A stretch of DNA of 5,617 nucleotides from CAINEC01 sp046073825. GTDB lineage: Bacteria > Bacteroidota > Bacteroidia > AKYH767-A > OLB10. Positions 1 through 5,224 of this stretch are shown in pieces (the first letter of the stretch is position 1; each line of letters begins with the position of its first letter). The DNA lies in NCBI GenBank assembly GCA_046073825.1, contig JBJTMY010000068.1:1-5617 (forward strand). Direction: 5' to 3'. The position numbers and the translations under genes are program-made. The notes below the pieces were generated by a model. The model saw only the letters and a program-made list of their open reading frames with translations. It was not told the origin of the DNA and did no database searches.

Positions 1-646
1 GTTCAATATACATATGGAATCCATACATTAGTTTGTGCGGTCGAACGGTATCTATTATATTAAAAGGTGTAAAACCGTGTAGATATTGAATAAATTGTCC
101 GAACGGTCCGGGTGATAGTAAAAAATAGGCATCACTGTTATATAGTCTTACTATATTTAAGGCCTCTTGGTAAAAATTTTCTAATTCACTTTTAATTGGA
201 AATGGCGAATCTGGTCTATTATCTACCCTTGCAGGTTCACTATAAATTTCAAACATATAAATTTCCTGACCAACAAATTTTTGACACACTTGATCCCAAA
301 AGCCTAAAGAAATTGGCCTGTAAGTATCCCACCATAAATCCGTGTTCATTTCAATTAAATTCGGAGGGTCATTTGATACTAAATCGTTGAATCTAATGAC
401 AACTTTTATCTTACGTAATTCACTATCATTACAAGCTTGCACCATCTCTAATGCCCAATTAAGCTCTTCGTCTAATGCTTGTTGCCAAGAAATTTGAGGA
501 TTCGAGTCAGCTTTTCTTTTTGTAGGCTTTATTTGAATACCCAATGTTTCTATACCCGCATTTCTCAAAATTTGAACATCGGCTACAGTTGATGGACCAC
601 TCCCTGAATTACCAAGAGCCTGAATATTAATACCACTATATGCCAT
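1..646 (-). CDS. GH5-like (cellulase-fold) TIM-barrel protein, N-terminal part, cut by window edge
   Basis: The reading frame is open from the ATG at 646-644 to the window edge, giving 215 residues. The frame has a TAA two codons upstream, which supports this start. The protein begins straight at what looks like barrel strand 1 (GINIQALGN, residues 5-13), with no signal peptide. Strand 3 is probably IKVVIRF (80-86). FWDQV (116-120) precedes MFEIYSEP (131-138), the place of the clan GH-A acid/base motif, so Glu137 is the expected proton donor. LLSPGPFGQF (176-185) and GFHMY (209-213, His211 and Tyr213) match the segments before and after strand 6 in family 5 enzymes. The nucleophile Glu would lie beyond the window. 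By family it should hydrolyse a beta-linked glycan, but the substrate cannot be told. The residue before Glu137 is Ser, not the usual Asn. Fold assignment is fairly sure; activity and exact family are inference. Confidence 0.72.
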   Translation of the reverse strand, partial: MAYSGINIQALGNSGSGPSTVADVQILRNAGIETLGIQIKPTKRKADSNPQISWQQALDEELNWALEMVQACNDSELRKIKVVIRFNDLVSNDPPNLIEMNTDLWWDTYRPISLGFWDQVCQKFVGQEIYMFEIYSEPARVDNRPDSPFPIKSELENFYQEALNIVRLYNSDAYFLLSPGPFGQFIQYLHGFTPFNIIDTVRPHKLMYGFHMYIE

Positions 647-670
647 AATTTATTTTTGTTTTTATTTTTT

Positions 671-689
671 CAAATATAAATTATATTTG
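671..689. promoter_or_regulatory. Perfect 19-nt palindrome with a -7 box on each strand
   Basis: The arms CAAATATAA (671-679) and TTATATTTG (681-689) are exact reverse complements around one central base. Each strand carries TATATTTG, a match to the Bacteroidota -7 element TAnnTTTG. On the minus strand the box (678-671) ends 24 nt before the ATG of the hydrolase-like gene, a suitable distance, but no TTG is found at the -33 position. On the plus strand the box (682-689) has TTTG at 655-658, 23 nt upstream, so transcription into the gene-free region is possible. It could also be a dimeric repressor site. The base composition is almost all A/T, so chance matches are a real risk. Confidence 0.4.
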
Positions 690-912
690 TGATTATTGTT
701 TTTTTATGTTATATAGTTATTAACATTTATGTTTTTATTTTTAATGCATTATTAATTTTCAATAGCATTAACTGTTTCAAATATGATTTAGTATTCTAGT
801 AATCATCGTAAAGAATCCACCTTGAAATAAAATACTTATATTATATAAACCCATCCTGACTGAATATGTTAATAACGAACATTTAGTATATAGGTAATAT
901 AAATTGAATTAT
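690..912. other. AT-rich intergenic stretch, no gene seen
   Basis: This part of the 582-nt gap between higA and the hydrolase-like gene is very AT-rich. Stops are frequent, and I see no coding frame, RNA gene, strong hairpin or repeat in it. It could hold upstream control sequence for the hydrolase-like gene or the leader of a plus-strand transcript from the palindrome at 671-689. Neither is shown by the sequence. Confidence 0.5.
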
Positions 913-959
913 GTCTCTTCTACAAGTGATTATTCGCAAGTAGCAAAGCTTCATAAAGA

Positions 960-997
960 TTTACAATCAACTGAAAAATATTTCAGTCGATTGTAAA
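960..997. repeat. 17-bp inverted repeat with 4-nt loop
   Basis: The arms at 960-976 (TTTACAATCAACTGAAA) and 981-997 (TTTCAGTCGATTGTAAA) pair along their whole length with one mismatch (A969 opposite C988), leaving a loop of AATA. One further A-T pair (959/998) can be added. Neither strand has a T run after the stem, so it is not a typical intrinsic terminator. The right arm is inside the first 36-nt direct repeat. The left arm has no counterpart beside the second copy. Confidence 0.7.
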
Positions 998-1009
998 TAC
1001 GGTGATGGC
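974..1009. repeat. 36-nt direct repeat, copy 1
   Basis: Runs from AAAAATATTTCAG to GGTGATGGC. It is identical to 1171-1206 except G1004 against A1201. Its first 24 bases supply the right arm of the hairpin at 960-997. Its last nine (1001-1009) can pair with 1040-1048 over 9 bp including two G-U pairs. The near identity in non-coding DNA points to a fairly recent duplication or a mobile unit. Confidence 0.85.
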
Positions 1010-1056
1010 GTAGAGAATGACCTCCATTAGCGAAACATAGCCGTCATCCAATTACT

Positions 1057-1169
1057 GACCTCTCCCTCCCTCTCCAGTAAAGTAGTGCAAGCACACTATA
1101 CAGGAGAGGAGTATTTAGGAATTAAAGTCTCTCCTTCGGAGAGATAGCGAAGCTTCGCTAAGAGAGGTC
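1057..1169. repeat. Nested inverted-repeat block, possible multi-branch fold
   Basis: An outer stem of 8 perfect pairs joins GACCTCTC (1057-1064) and GAGAGGTC (1162-1169). Three inner hairpins lie between them. The first is 1069-1109: a 7-bp stem CCTCTCC/GGAGAGG, then two further short stems separated by mismatches and one bulge, loop CAAG. The second is 1128-1144: TCTCTCC/GGAGAGA with loop TTC. The third is 1145-1160: the exact 16-nt palindrome TAGCGAAGCTTCGCTA. The second and third abut, and the second direct repeat starts one base after the outer stem closes. CTCTCC/GGAGAG inverted repeats between genes are familiar from Bacteroidota chromosomes. No coding frame is seen. It may be a non-autonomous repeat element or a structured RNA; the sequence alone does not decide. 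Confidence 0.65.
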
Positions 1170-1170
1170 T

Positions 1171-1206
1171 AAAAATATTTCAGTCGATTGTAAATACGGT
1201 AATGGC
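1171..1206. repeat. 36-nt direct repeat, copy 2
   Basis: Second copy of the unit at 974-1009, with one base change. It starts immediately beside the inverted-repeat block and ends 22 nt before the higA stop codon, so it lies in the 3' region of any higBA transcript. The two copies are separated by 161 nt. Only two copies are present and the gap is far too long for a CRISPR spacer. Confidence 0.85.
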
Positions 1207-1228
1207 TTAAAGTGTTTTTTATGGAAAT

Positions 1229-1528
1229 TCAAGCAGCAGGATTTTGAAAGTGTTTAATCATTTTAAATTCTGCCTTCTTATTTCGCTGCTCTTGTTCTAT
1301 ATCATAATCATTTTGTAAACTAAGCCAAAACTTAGCAGAGTTACCAAAATAGATTGAAAACCTTAGCGCAGTATCTGCGGTAATTCTTCGATTGCCTTTG
1401 ATAATTTCAGAAATACGCGTTTGAGGAATTGCAATTTCTTTTGAAAGACGATACGCACTTATTTCAAGAGGCTTTAAAAATTCCTCTAATAAAATCTCCC
1501 CTGGATGAATATTTTTTAGTGTTTTCAT
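1229..1528 (-). CDS. higA: HigA-type antitoxin, HTH DNA-binding protein
   Basis: A 99-residue protein, normal length for the HigA/VapI group. It opens with the typical IHPGEILLEEFL (7-18). A helix-turn-helix covers roughly residues 24-45, and RISEIIKGNRRIT (38-50) is the recognition-helix and turn signature of the group. FWLSLQNDYD (67-76) is the usual following segment. Antitoxins of this type bind and neutralise the HigB RNase and repress their own promoter. The ATG lies 11 nt after the toxin stop codon, so the two are co-transcribed and probably translated together. The likely operator is at 1832-1852. No terminator with a T run is seen after the stop; the structured repeat block begins 22 nt downstream. 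Confidence 0.93.
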   Translation of the reverse strand: MKTLKNIHPGEILLEEFLKPLEISAYRLSKEIAIPQTRISEIIKGNRRITADTALRFSIYFGNSAKFWLSLQNDYDIEQEQRNKKAEFKMIKHFQNPAA

Positions 1529-1539
1529 TTTCGCGCTTT

Positions 1540-1821
1540 TTAATGATAATCTATTATTTGAACTTCTTCAGCATTTGAATTAATCCATTTAAAAATAATT
1601 CTATATTGGTCATTTATTCGAATTGAATAATAATCTTTTAGTTTTCCTTTTAGTTTTTCTAGTCTATTTGAAGGCGGAATTCTTAAATCAATAATATCCT
1701 GCGAACTATTCAGCATTCTTAATTTACGGCGACCAATTTCTTGAATTTCATTCGGAAAACCGCGAACTCTCTCACCTTGCCAAATCTTAAATGTTTCACG
1801 ATCGCCAAATGATAAAATCAT
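1540..1821 (-). CDS. higB: HigB-type toxin, RelE-superfamily mRNA interferase
   Basis: A 93-residue protein, full length for the HigB branch of the RelE/ParE superfamily. These toxins cut mRNA, in studied cases at the ribosome, and so stop translation. Family segments are RKLRML (32-37), LRIPPSNRLEKLKG (46-59), YSIRINDQYRIIFKW (65-79) and the C-terminal DYH (91-93). The last three residues match the Asp-Tyr-His at the end of Proteus vulgaris HigB that forms part of its active site, so the toxin is probably intact. The toxin gene comes before the antitoxin gene, as is usual for higBA. Start choice: the ATG at 1821 gives the normal N-terminus (MILSF-D-ET) and sits about 13 nt from the predicted transcription start. 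Confidence 0.93.
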   Translation of the reverse strand: MILSFGDRETFKIWQGERVRGFPNEIQEIGRRKLRMLNSSQDIIDLRIPPSNRLEKLKGKLKDYYSIRINDQYRIIFKWINSNAEEVQIIDYH

Positions 1822-1831
1822 AAATTCAAAA

Positions 1832-1852
1832 TACTAACGTCAAAGGTAAGTA
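1832..1852. promoter_or_regulatory. Candidate HigA operator (inverted repeat over -7 box)
   Basis: The half sites TACTAAC (1832-1838) and GTAAGTA (1846-1852) are inverted copies with one mismatch, separated by 7 nt. They cover the -7 element of the higBA promoter and the expected start of transcription. Type II antitoxins with an HTH commonly repress their own promoter through such sites. Binding by HigA is inferred from position and symmetry only. Confidence 0.5.
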
Positions 1853-1871
1853 AATATTTTATCGATGTCAA
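1841..1871 (-). promoter_or_regulatory. higBA promoter, Bacteroidota sigma-ABfr type
   Basis: Read on the minus strand, TTG (1871-1869) is followed after 20 nt by TACCTTTG (1848-1841), an exact match to TAnnTTTG with spacing within the usual range. Transcription would begin near 1834, leaving a leader of about 13 nt before higB. The -33 element starts one nucleotide after the nadD stop codon, so the promoter fills nearly the whole 51-nt gap between the two genes. Confidence 0.75.
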
Positions 1872-1872
1872 G

Positions 1873-2448
1873 TCACTTCTTATAAAAACGCATTTCCTCT
1901 ATATAATCTGCTACCGCCTGCGGTAGAAAAAAGCGGACATCCTTTTTTTCTTTTATTGCATTGCGTATCATAGTTGACGAAACTTCCATAATCGGAGCTG
2001 CTACCCAATGTACTTGCGCATGTGATTTTAAATCGCCTCCATCACTTTCATTTCTCGGATATACATACAAAGCATGCTCTTCTAAAATGAGCTCGTAGTT
2101 TTTCCACTTATGAAAGGTCTGTAAATTATCGGCACCCATAATCAACGCAAACTGATACGTCGGAAATTTTTCTTTCAGATACGTTAACGTATGAATGGTA
2201 TAAGAAGGCTTTGGTAAATCGAATTCTATTTTTGATGCTTTTATCTTTTGATAATCACCAATGGCTAATTCCACCAAATGAAAACGATGATAATCTTGCA
2301 ACAACCCCTTGGCTGGCTTCAACGGATTTTGTGGCGATACCACCATCCATATTTGGTCAAGATCGGAGTATTCTGCTAAATAGTTTGCAATCATCATGTG
2401 CCCGTTATGCACAGGATTAAATGAACCGAAATACAAACCTATTTTCAT
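1873..2448 (-). CDS. nadD: Nicotinate-nucleotide adenylyltransferase
   Basis: Joins nicotinate mononucleotide and ATP to give nicotinate adenine dinucleotide plus pyrophosphate, the step before NAD synthetase in cytoplasmic NAD synthesis. At 191 residues it has normal family length. Visible motifs are the nucleotidyltransferase signature GSFNPVHNGH (8-17, with the HxGH histidines 14 and 17), SPQNPLK (38-44), PSYTIHTL (81-88), MGADN (104-108) with Trp115 shortly after, and the C-terminal VSSTMIR (156-162), the ISSTxIR loop that contacts ATP. The ATG at 2448 lies 9 nt after the gmk stop, so it is read from the same transcript. The stop codon is one base from the -33 element of the higBA promoter, with no terminator between, so read-through into higBA is likely. 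Confidence 0.96.
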   Translation of the reverse strand: MKIGLYFGSFNPVHNGHMMIANYLAEYSDLDQIWMVVSPQNPLKPAKGLLQDYHRFHLVELAIGDYQKIKASKIEFDLPKPSYTIHTLTYLKEKFPTYQFALIMGADNLQTFHKWKNYELILEEHALYVYPRNESDGGDLKSHAQVHWVAAPIMEVSSTMIRNAIKEKKDVRFFLPQAVADYIEEMRFYKK

Positions 2449-2457
2449 AATGTATTT

Positions 2458-3069
2458 TTATTCTGCTTCGTCGGGCTCGGGAAATTCCTCTTCTAAAAAG
2501 TTAAGGACTTTTATTTCCGCTTCCGTAATGGCTTTTTGTAAATCGACATTTACAATTACATGATTGAATTGAAACGCTTCGTGCATTTCCTGCTCTGCTT
2601 TATCGAGGCGCTTACGCAACGATTCTTCATCTTCCGTAGCACGAGCTACTAAACGTTTGTGTAATTCATCTACCGAAGGCGGCATCACAAATACATCCAG
2701 CAATTGTCGTCCGTAATTCTTACGAATATTTAACCCGCCAACCACATCAATATCAAACAAAGCAATATGGCCTTCATTTAATATTCTATCTACTTCTGAT
2801 TTTAATGTACCATAATAACGATCTTTATATACCTCTTCCCATTCTAAAAATTCGTTATTCGCAATTTTATTTCTAAACTCTTCCGGCGATAAAAAATGAT
2901 AATCGACACCATCAGTTTCCATCTCTCGCTTAGGACGAGTAGTTGCAGAAACACTAAAGCGCATCATTGGAAACCTTTGAAGCAAATGATGAACGATGGT
3001 TGTTTTACCACTTCCCGAAGGGCCACAAAATAAAATTAACTTATGCTGATAATTCGGATTAATTTTCAC
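2458..3069 (-). CDS. gmk: Guanylate kinase
   Basis: Phosphorylates GMP (and dGMP) with ATP to give GDP, an essential step in purine salvage and synthesis in the cytoplasm. The 203 residues match the family. The P-loop GPSGSGKT is at 16-23. The GMP-binding segment SATTRPKR (41-48) is followed by GVDYHF (54-59), FLEWEEVYKDRYYGT (74-88) and DIDVVGG (106-112). The lid-region arginines are in RLVARATEDEESLRKRL (139-155). The start is a GTG at 3069-3067 that shares four bases (GTGA) with the yicC stop, so translation is probably coupled to yicC. No ATG occurs before the P-loop, which settles the GTG choice. The C-terminus ends in an acidic tail (EEEFPEPDEAE) of unknown meaning. Confidence 0.96.
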   Translation of the reverse strand: MKINPNYQHKLILFCGPSGSGKTTIVHHLLQRFPMMRFSVSATTRPKREMETDGVDYHFLSPEEFRNKIANNEFLEWEEVYKDRYYGTLKSEVDRILNEGHIALFDIDVVGGLNIRKNYGRQLLDVFVMPPSVDELHKRLVARATEDEESLRKRLDKAEQEMHEAFQFNHVIVNVDLQKAITEAEIKVLNFLEEEFPEPDEAE

Positions 3070-3938
3070 AGTACGTTCGCTAATTGTTCTTTCAATTTTT
3101 CTAATTCATCTTTCATCTCTACTACGATGCGTTGCATATTAGCATCATTCGCTTTCGAGCCAATCGTGTTAATCTCACGACCAATTTCCTGCGTGATAAA
3201 TCCTAATTTTTTTCCATTCGCTTCTTTCGAGTTCATGGTTTGTAAAAAATAATCACAGTGGCTTTTTAGTCGTACTTTCTCTTCGGATATATCTAATTTC
3301 TCGATATAATAAATCAATTCTTGCTCAAAACGATTGGTATCGATGTTTAACTGATCTTTTAATTCGTTCACCGATTTATGCAAGCGTGTGCGAATACTTT
3401 CAATTCTAGCTTGTTCGTAAACCTCTAATTGAGGAACTGCATTTTCAATAGCATTTAATCGCTGTGTAACATCTTGCTCTAAAACTCCACCTTCGTTGTT
3501 TCTAAACAAATTAAATTGCTCTACTGCTGTTTGAATTAAACCTTTTAATTGCTTCCATTGCTCTTCATCTACTTCAGCTTTTTCAGAATTTAATACTGCA
3601 GGTAATTTTAAAATAGCATCCAACATATTTGCATCCGACATACCCGTTTCAGCAACCAACGATTTTAAATCGTCGTGATAGGCTAAGAATATTTCTTTGT
3701 TAACGGTACTGCGTTTTGCTAATTCATTATTATCAATGCTGATGTTTAAATCGGCTTTTCCTCGCTCGAGAAGTTTACCAACATCGGCTCTTATTTCTAA
3801 TTCCTTATCACGAAATTGAATGGGCAATCGAACATTCAATTCAAGAAATTTACTGTTTAAGGATCTGATTTCAACAGTTACAGCCTGCGTTCCTACGGTG
3901 CCTTTTGCACTCCCGTAACCGGTCATTGATTTTAGCAT
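3066..3938 (-). CDS. yicC: YicC/YloC family endoribonuclease
   Basis: A 290-residue protein of the usual length for YicC. The N-terminus MLKSMTGYGSAKG (1-13) is the family hallmark and fixes the start; the other ATG five bases upstream is in a different frame and stops at once. The N-terminal YicC-like domain covers about residues 1-155. A middle part rich in Glu, Leu and Arg is probably helical. The C-terminal DUF1732 part contains KKLGFITQEIGREINTIGSKAND (243-265), with the conserved QE, REIN and SKA residues. E. coli YicC has been described as an RNase acting on small RNA, and the family binds RNA as oligomers. The role in this organism is not known. It overlaps gmk by 4 nt and leads the yicC-gmk-nadD group. 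Confidence 0.93.
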   Translation of the reverse strand: MLKSMTGYGSAKGTVGTQAVTVEIRSLNSKFLELNVRLPIQFRDKELEIRADVGKLLERGKADLNISIDNNELAKRSTVNKEIFLAYHDDLKSLVAETGMSDANMLDAILKLPAVLNSEKAEVDEEQWKQLKGLIQTAVEQFNLFRNNEGGVLEQDVTQRLNAIENAVPQLEVYEQARIESIRTRLHKSVNELKDQLNIDTNRFEQELIYYIEKLDISEEKVRLKSHCDYFLQTMNSKEANGKKLGFITQEIGREINTIGSKANDANMQRIVVEMKDELEKLKEQLANVL

Positions 3939-3957
3939 AGCATTTTTTTAAGCGTAA

Positions 3958-3965
3958 CAAATTTA
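3958..3965 (-). promoter_or_regulatory. Possible -7 box of the yicC-gmk-nadD group
   Basis: The minus strand reads TAAATTTG here, a match to TAnnTTTG, ending 19 nt before the yicC ATG. No TTG is found 17-23 nt upstream; that place is taken by the hairpin and T run after the transporter gene. It is therefore a weak candidate supported by position and the -7 match only. Confidence 0.3.
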
Positions 3966-3968
3966 CTG

Positions 3969-3991
3969 AAAAAACACGGACACTATTGTCC
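3969..3991 (-). terminator. Weak intrinsic-terminator-like hairpin after the transporter gene
   Basis: On the minus strand GGACA (3991-3987), loop ATAG, TGTCC (3982-3978) are followed by GTG and six T residues (3974-3969). The loop contains the TAG stop codon of the transporter gene. The stem is only 5 bp and the T run is offset by 3 nt, so termination is probably partial at best. It would separate metF-arsC-DMT from yicC-gmk-nadD. Confidence 0.4.
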
Positions 3992-4876
3992 TTCTTTAAC
4001 CGACGTATGCGTAGAAAAATACACTCCCATAAAAATGAAAACAGCAGCGGTAATATGTATGATTGAAAGACTGTCTTTGCCAAGCAAAATAGCAATTCCT
4101 GCAGCCAATACAGGTTGTAAATAAATATACACACTTACTACCCCAGGACTCAACGATTGTAATGCAAAGGTATTAAACAAGTAGGCAAAGAAAGTAGTGC
4201 CGATTACTACAAAAGCAGTTGCTTGCCATATTTGAGGAGTGAATGAAGCTATGTCAATTTGTTTGAGTTCATGAAATGAAAAAGGAAATACCATTACAGC
4301 ACCGAATAGAAAAACATATTTCATCATCGTATAAACGGAATACTTTTTCATTAACGGCTTAGCCATCACAAGGTAAATAGAAAAGGAAATCGCATTAAAC
4401 AAAATACATAAGTCGCCAGCCACACTTGTTTGCACATGCACATTTCTTCCGGCGTATTTGATTAAAACAAAAGCCCCAGTTAATGCCGATAATACACCAA
4501 CGATACGTTTTACAGGAATACGTTCACGAAGTATAAACGCTGAAAAAATCAAAACAAACACAGGACTAATCACCATAATTAATCCGGAGTTGATAGGTGA
4601 CGTAAGTGAAAGCCCTTTGAAAAACAACAACTGATTAATAGCTACACCAAACACAGCGCAGTAAAATAATTTAATGAAATCATTGCGCTCTACTTTTTCT
4701 TTCGGAGTAAAAAAAGATATAGTCCAAAATAAAATGGTAGCGGTGATTACACGAATGGAAATAAAAGCGAAGGGTTTTATATAAGCTGGCATCACAAACT
4801 TAGCGATGCTGTAATTAGCTCCATAAATAAAATTAGCTGTAAGTACTGCTAAATGCGCTTTGGTATTCGACTTCAT
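3983..4876 (-). CDS. EamA/DMT-family ten-helix membrane transporter
   Basis: A 297-residue, strongly hydrophobic protein with the two-fold EamA repeat of the drug/metabolite transporter superfamily: first half about residues 9-140, second about 153-287, roughly ten membrane helices in all. The opening HLAVLTANFIYGANYSIAK (8-26) and LRERIP (116-121) are typical of the first repeat. In the second repeat the usual Gly-Glu before the last helix is replaced by LLGKDSL (264-270). The protein sits in the inner membrane. EamA proteins export or import amino acids, nucleotides, drugs or other small molecules, and the substrate cannot be read from sequence. The ATG overlaps the stop of the ArsC-like gene by 4 nt (ATGA), so the two are translationally coupled. 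The C-terminus is a short polar tail, and its stop lies in a hairpin loop. Confidence 0.9.
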   Translation of the reverse strand: MKSNTKAHLAVLTANFIYGANYSIAKFVMPAYIKPFAFISIRVITATILFWTISFFTPKEKVERNDFIKLFYCAVFGVAINQLLFFKGLSLTSPINSGLIMVISPVFVLIFSAFILRERIPVKRIVGVLSALTGAFVLIKYAGRNVHVQTSVAGDLCILFNAISFSIYLVMAKPLMKKYSVYTMMKYVFLFGAVMVFPFSFHELKQIDIASFTPQIWQATAFVVIGTTFFAYLFNTFALQSLSPGVVSVYIYLQPVLAAGIAILLGKDSLSIIHITAAVFIFMGVYFSTHTSVKEGQ

Positions 4877-5223
4877 GCAAGAGCTGCTTTGGCATCGCTG
4901 ATGGCTTTTTCTGAATTACCGATAAATATTTTATCGTTTACAATAATAACTGGTCGTTTTAAAAAGGTATATTCAATCAGAATATATTTTCGGTAATCCT
5001 TCTCCGTTAGTTGCATTTCATTTAAGCCCATGGCCTTGTATTTCTTGGCCACTTTACTGAACACCGATTGATAAGAACCTGCGAGGTTACGCATTTTATC
5101 AATTTGTTCTTCCGTAATTTTTTCCTTCTTGATGTCTTGTAGGATGACATCATCACCAGGATTTAACTCCTTTAATATTCGCGTACAAGTGTCGCAAGTG
5201 CCTAAATAAAAAATGATTTTCAT
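4873..5223 (-). CDS. ArsC/Spx-family thioredoxin-fold protein
   Basis: A 116-residue protein, the normal size of the ArsC/Spx/YffB group. The N-terminal strand KIIFYLG leads into TCDTC (9-13), giving a CxxC pair, Cys10 and Cys13. Cys10 is in the place of the ArsC catalytic cysteine; the CxxC form is typical of Spx and of several uncharacterised ArsC-like reductases. KRPVII (89-94) is the family segment with Arg90 and the cis-proline Pro91. Glutathione- or thioredoxin-dependent reduction of arsenate or of another thiol or oxyanion substrate is possible. There are no ars genes nearby, so an arsenic role is not supported. An Spx-like transcription role is less likely in this phylum. The start lies one base after the metF stop and the end overlaps the transporter start, so it is the middle gene of a coupled trio. 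Confidence 0.85.
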   Translation of the reverse strand: MKIIFYLGTCDTCTRILKELNPGDDVILQDIKKEKITEEQIDKMRNLAGSYQSVFSKVAKKYKAMGLNEMQLTEKDYRKYILIEYTFLKRPVIIVNDKIFIGNSEKAISDAKAALA

Positions 5224-5224
5224 A

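Noticed and set aside
196..390. Plus-strand open frame of 64 codons
   Set aside because: It lies fully inside the hydrolase-like gene on the other strand, has no recognisable domain, and starts and stops without supporting signals.
960..997. Intrinsic terminator for higBA
   Set aside because: The stem is strong but neither strand has a T run after it, and it lies more than 230 nt beyond the higA stop.
974..1206. CRISPR array, since the repeats are 36 nt long
   Set aside because: There are only two copies with 161 nt between them, the interval is itself made of inverted repeats, and no cas gene is present.
647..1228. tRNA or other standard RNA gene
   Set aside because: The foldable block at 1057-1169 was compared by eye with a cloverleaf. 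The arm lengths, missing TTC-loop sequence and missing CCA-like end do not fit a tRNA.
2211..2420. Plus-strand open frame of 69 codons
   Set aside because: It is antisense to nadD, whose motifs are complete; no sign of an independent protein.
3043..3252. Plus-strand open frame of 69 codons
   Set aside because: It is antisense to the end of yicC and the start of gmk; both of those are clearly coding.
3941..3943. Alternative upstream ATG for yicC
   Set aside because: It is in a different frame and reaches a stop within four codons; the family N-terminus begins at 3938.
3871..4134. Minus-strand open frame of 87 codons crossing the yicC/transporter gap
   Set aside because: It overlaps both real genes in another frame, and its sequence is a Cys/Arg/Leu-rich shadow with no domain.
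4873..5223. Arsenic-resistance gene (arsC)
   Set aside because: Only the fold family is supported. The CxxC form and the lack of any ars neighbours do not support a specific arsenate role, so no gene symbol was given.
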